Assembly (NCBI GenBank): GCA_965243755.1
Contig: CBDEVW010000002.1
Span: 1,004,010-1,068,009, forward strand
Length of the DNA stretch: 64,000 nucleotides
From: JANSWY01 sp965243755
Lineage (GTDB): Bacteria; Bacteroidota; Bacteroidia; Cytophagales; Cyclobacteriaceae
Reading direction: 5' to 3'
The notes below the pieces were generated by a model that was given only the letters and a program-made list of their open reading frames with translations, ran no database searches and was not told where the DNA came from. Shown here in pieces: positions 62,101-64,000 of this stretch; position 1 is the first letter of the stretch; every line of letters begins with the position of its first letter. The translations under genes were made by a program, and so were the position numbers.

Positions 62101-63195
62101 CTGAGGGATACACGCGAATGTTCCCGGGACTTCAGCTGCACAAGGGTTACTATCAAATGGCGTAGTGGTAATGGTTGTAGTTGTTATTTGAGTGTTTGAG
62201 GCATTATTCCAATCAATGTCAAACTGATAGAGTTCAATAGCATCATCTGCAATATCTCCCCATGATGAATCGTTAAGTCTCATTACAATTGGAAGATCAT
62301 CTGCAGGAGCTGTATCGCCAGCCCAATCCGCAGGGGTGGTGACATAAAATCCAGCTTCAGTATTGGAATTCCCTGTGATTTCAATTCTCTGAATGGTTAC
62401 ATTATCATCACCATTTAGCATAGAATTTCGATCAATAAAATACTGATGTAAAAAGCCAGGTCCTTGTTCATTGGTACTAACAACATAAGCGTTTGACCAG
62501 ATACCATATTTTGGATAATCAGGAAAGTTGGGTGTAGTATACCTGTAGACATTGTACGTTCCAAGTGGATCTTCAGTATCTGATACGCCAATCAGTAACT
62601 CTGCAGGATTTGCAAATTCTGTGATTACCCATCTCTTTACTTCCTGATCATACATTATTATAGGGTCTCCCAAAGAAGAAACTCCTAATTCAGTCCATAA
62701 GGTATTCGCGGAGAATGAATCCAGCAGGTTTCCTTCTTTGTCATATTCGCCAATCGTTGTTGCATTTATTGCCTGAACATAATAGGTATGTCCAATAACT
62801 CCTGTAGGATCGTGTGGTGAGCCAAAACTATTAGATAGCCCATCTACATTGACAAGAGATTCTGCTGTTCTGCTCATTGATCTTCTCATTCCTCTTTGCC
62901 AAAGTGGATCAACTCCCTGGTGTTCTTTCTCGGGATACTTTACTTTGCTAATATTTCTACCATTGAAGTTATTAGGCACCATTTTTTGCCGTTTGGATTT
63001 ATCCTTTTTTTCCTTCGATGTAGCAGGAACTCTTTTTAGTTCACTAACAGGCCGGGTTTTCCCAATGAGCGTTGCATGGGTAACTGATACATTAAAGTTA
63101 TCAATCTGTTTCGTTGCATTTTGAGCAATAGCCTCAGACGCAATGCAAAAGAATAATATCAGAGGCCATGCCAGAAAGCGACGTAACCTATTCAT
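59152..63195 (-). CDS. Large T9SS-secreted protein with CARDB-like and GDGICC repeat domains
   Basis: 1347 aa from the ATG at 63195, which gives a clean signal peptide (RRFLAWPLILFFCIASEAIA); an earlier ATG at 63228 adds 11 residues and overlaps the upstream gene further. A ~550-residue N-terminal region of propeller or WD-like type is followed by alternating CARDB-type Ig domains and two copies of a ~100-residue domain containing CYTFEILDSAGDGICC and CYTLTMFDSYGDGICC. It ends in a T9SS type-A sorting domain (ISPNPSNGVFQLNV, YPEGVYFLRF). Secreted to the surface. Co-transcribed with the lipoprotein gene upstream. Confidence 0.9.
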   Translation of the reverse strand: MNRLRRFLAWPLILFFCIASEAIAQNATKQIDNFNVSVTHATLIGKTRPVSELKRVPATSKEKKDKSKRQKMVPNNFNGRNISKVKYPEKEHQGVDPLWQRGMRRSMSRTAESLVNVDGLSNSFGSPHDPTGVIGHTYYVQAINATTIGEYDKEGNLLDSFSANTLWTELGVSSLGDPIIMYDQEVKRWVITEFANPAELLIGVSDTEDPLGTYNVYRYTTPNFPDYPKYGIWSNAYVVSTNEQGPGFLHQYFIDRNSMLNGDDNVTIQRIEITGNSNTEAGFYVTTPADWAGDTAPADDLPIVMRLNDSSWGDIADDAIELYQFDIDWNNASNTQITTTTITTTPFDSNPCAAEVPGTFACIPQLDGQGIDGIPEVIMNVPQYRNFGSYEAIVLSFITDVTDGDNLAGIRWVELRREGSGNWELYQEGTFAPEDGLHRFMSSIAMDGNGNIGLSYNVSSPETYAGIRFTGRLASDPLGEMTFNEVNIVDGTNPINTFRFGDYAHMSVDPSDERTFWYTSEYAGNGSDNSLTRIHAFQLARDTTDIGPIAIVSPASGSGLSNSESVTVEVRNFGLDSVETFELGLIYNGAVLETFNYNDKLKSDSIFTHTFTSTIDMSELGEYAITVYTTMDGDDNPNNDTLVAKINHYANLDMAITSVSVPEFTCENSTIAEIEIKNKGVTTVTEASIEISLNGNIVETLNWTGSLDLNQKETVEVSIGSLELGLNTIQAVISGPNGGTDEVSDNDLDSAQIDYSDNLEEFTIRILTDNYPEEITWSVFDNDTDVVVASGGPYTATGTLYETSFCVSPVGCYTFEILDSAGDGICCGFGEGYYEISNGSGTVIASGGDYNSSDTQSICSSDLALVEFVALESASSFTVAEEITIKVRNVGSTLISNIDVSLSLNNSEISTGVIAELDGGATIDYTFPITVDMSADGDYSFEAALSATDDLNASNNEISKLITNHIGLDVSADISIPSSICNSPYEFNVVIVNHGFDMIASLDVVFELDGEDIETLNWVGSLYSFDRELVSKTIELTEGEHVIGVRLENPNGSTDEVPENNEDSKTILFDASFNDVTLEITPDDYPDEITWQITQQGQAEVLFSGGPYEGSATLIESICLDPTLCYTLTMFDSYGDGICCAEGNGSYQLVSSDGEVLISSDGNYGNQESNDFCPELCALTADIEITHATSINNNGTIVITASGGIEPYEYSIDGGASFQSSNIFDGLASGSYEVVVDENGNCRYEETVVVDMITNADGWIDGSLIQISPNPSNGVFQLNVTNPSIKEFFITVQVLDLNGRLIQERRIGKYDEKFTGTISLYDYPEGVYFLRFVSKDIQTISRVLKQD

Positions 63196-63559
63196 TTTTG
63201 ATTGGTTTTGATTTACCTTTTTTTTCATTAGTACTATTGGTTATGGTTGTATTTGGATTTTGATTAATCTCCTGCACGTCAATGACCAATTGCTCTTTTT
63301 GCAGCTGGCTCAGCATTTGTTCTTTTGGAATTGTAGTTGAAATTTTAACTAACCATTGATTGAGCGTGCGGTTACTCGGTTTTGCTTCCAGGATTTTAAC
63401 CCTTTTGAGAGTTTCTACCTCTTCAGGAGAGTTTTCCCTACCTAATTCAATCAAAAAACTGTACTCAAAGGGGTTGGTTTGATGAGATTTACAGGCACCT
63501 ATCAAAATAATGGTAATGAATAGAATTCTGTAAAAGGTTGGTTTGGAAAGCATATTCAA
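63188..63559 (-). CDS. Small lipoprotein upstream of the T9SS gene
   Basis: 123 aa with lipobox LIGAC-K24, then a ~70-residue domain (FLIELGRENSPEEVETLKRVKI ... LLSQLQKEQLVIDV) resembling small I9-type/ferredoxin-like inhibitor domains, and a Lys-rich tail. Function unknown; overlaps the secreted protein's start by 8 bp, so the two are probably a functional pair. Confidence 0.65.
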   Translation of the reverse strand: MNMLSKPTFYRILFITIILIGACKSHQTNPFEYSFLIELGRENSPEEVETLKRVKILEAKPSNRTLNQWLVKISTTIPKEQMLSQLQKEQLVIDVQEINQNPNTTITNSTNEKKGKSKPIKNE

Positions 63560-63641
63560 AATAATTAGATGACAAATATGCTATTTTTCCATTCCGTTAT
63601 GTGAAATATAAAAAATAACATTGAATATGTGTACGGAATTA

Positions 63642-64000
63642 TTAGAATGGAATTTCGTCTCCTATGTAAGTATCGTATTCGGAAGTTCTAATAAAACTGC
63701 AGACTACTAGTTCACGATCATTTGGCAATCCCACTATCTCGGTGGAGTAAGTAGTTAATTCAGAGGTAGTCCCAACTGATATTTCCTGGATGTTAAGCAT
63801 TTGATTTTCATTAAAATCTTCAGGATCATACCACATAAATCCATATTCAACATCGTCATCACTTATTTTGACAACAATTTCCCCAGAGAAAGTTGTTACA
63901 TCACCTACTATGGAGGGTTCATAAGTTCTCACGTAAAATTCCGTGGTTGTTTCTTCTTCGATTATCTCATCGGGTTCCGAAATGGTTAATTCAAACGAAT
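63642..64000 (-). CDS. C-terminal end of a larger protein, fibronectin-III-like (5' end outside window)
   Basis: The frame is open to the right edge, so the GTG at 63932 is internal. The visible ~119 residues form a beta-sandwich-like segment (EFYVRTYEPSIVGDVTTFSGEI ... RELVVCSFIRTSEYD) of the type repeated in Bacteroidota surface proteins. Probably exported; no further call is possible. Confidence 0.6.
   Translation of the reverse strand, partial: SFELTISEPDEIIEEETTTEFYVRTYEPSIVGDVTTFSGEIVVKISDDDVEYGFMWYDPEDFNENQMLNIQEISVGTTSELTTYSTEIVGLPNDRELVVCSFIRTSEYDTYIGDEIPF

Overview
The window looks like about 64 kb of chromosome from a marine or soil-type Bacteroidota, most likely Cytophagales. The evidence is two TonB-dependent receptors with carboxypeptidase-like N-terminal domains, a large secreted protein with a type IX secretion (T9SS) C-terminal sorting signal, an HYC_CC_PP protein at the head of a CusABC operon, a DUF6660-like His/Cys-rich protein beside a TonB receptor, A-rich rather than strong Shine-Dalgarno leaders, and many lipoproteins. 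I cannot name the species.

Layout. 1-3 kb: the end of a peptidoglycan-binding protein, an MscS channel and a PrsW-like membrane protease. 3-13.4 kb: one long minus-strand copper/silver efflux operon. It runs HYC_CC_PP, CusA, an acetolactate-decarboxylase-like lipoprotein, TolC/CusC, CusB with a fused DUF3347 domain, free DUF3347, DUF2911, and a beta-propeller lipoprotein, and ends at a strong hairpin. 13.8-26.7 kb: an apparent exopolysaccharide cluster with GT2, a huge membrane protein, a secreted Ig-like protein, a GH5-like hydrolase, GT4, a REC-DHp-REC regulator, a flippase, a STAS protein and a TPR/YaiO-like outer-membrane protein. 27.2-31 kb: a FIST / PAS histidine kinase / LytTR response regulator operon. 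31.2-34.8 kb: a Fur-type regulator, a His/Cys-rich small protein, a TonB receptor and an isoprenylcysteine-methyltransferase-like protein, probably for metal acquisition.

34,847-42,733 is an integrative element of about 7.9 kb inserted at the 3' end of a tRNA-Ser(UGA). It is bounded by a 15-bp direct repeat, and each end also carries a pair of TGACCCCTWT boxes spaced exactly 12 bp. It encodes a tyrosine integrase, an unknown gene, an excisionase-like HTH protein behind a symmetrical four-box operator, and a protein resembling gene II/X replication proteins. Its cargo is two small membrane proteins (one interrupted at an A9 run) and a three-gene ABC-three-component (ABC-3C) conflict system: nuclease-like effector, small middle component and DUF2326 ATPase, each overlapping the next by 4 bp. 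This is the most likely defence system in the window.

On the 5' side of the intact tRNA-Ser lies an array of tRNA-Ser 5' halves with a period of about 101 bp. Each carries the same 14-bp GC-rich insertion in the D-arm region, and the copies are separated by a conserved palindrome. I do not know of a described equivalent.

43-64 kb is mostly housekeeping: a SpoIIAA-like protein, YihY/BrkB, a YbgC-like thioesterase, MltG, a Sua5/YrdC protein, WbqC and ClpC. After these come a membrane protein / winged-helix regulator pair and a TPR / TonB receptor pair, each preceded by the same palindromic operator, then a VWA-like membrane protein, FabG, lipoamide dehydrogenase, and a T9SS-secreted multidomain protein with an upstream lipoprotein. 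Both window edges cut through genes.
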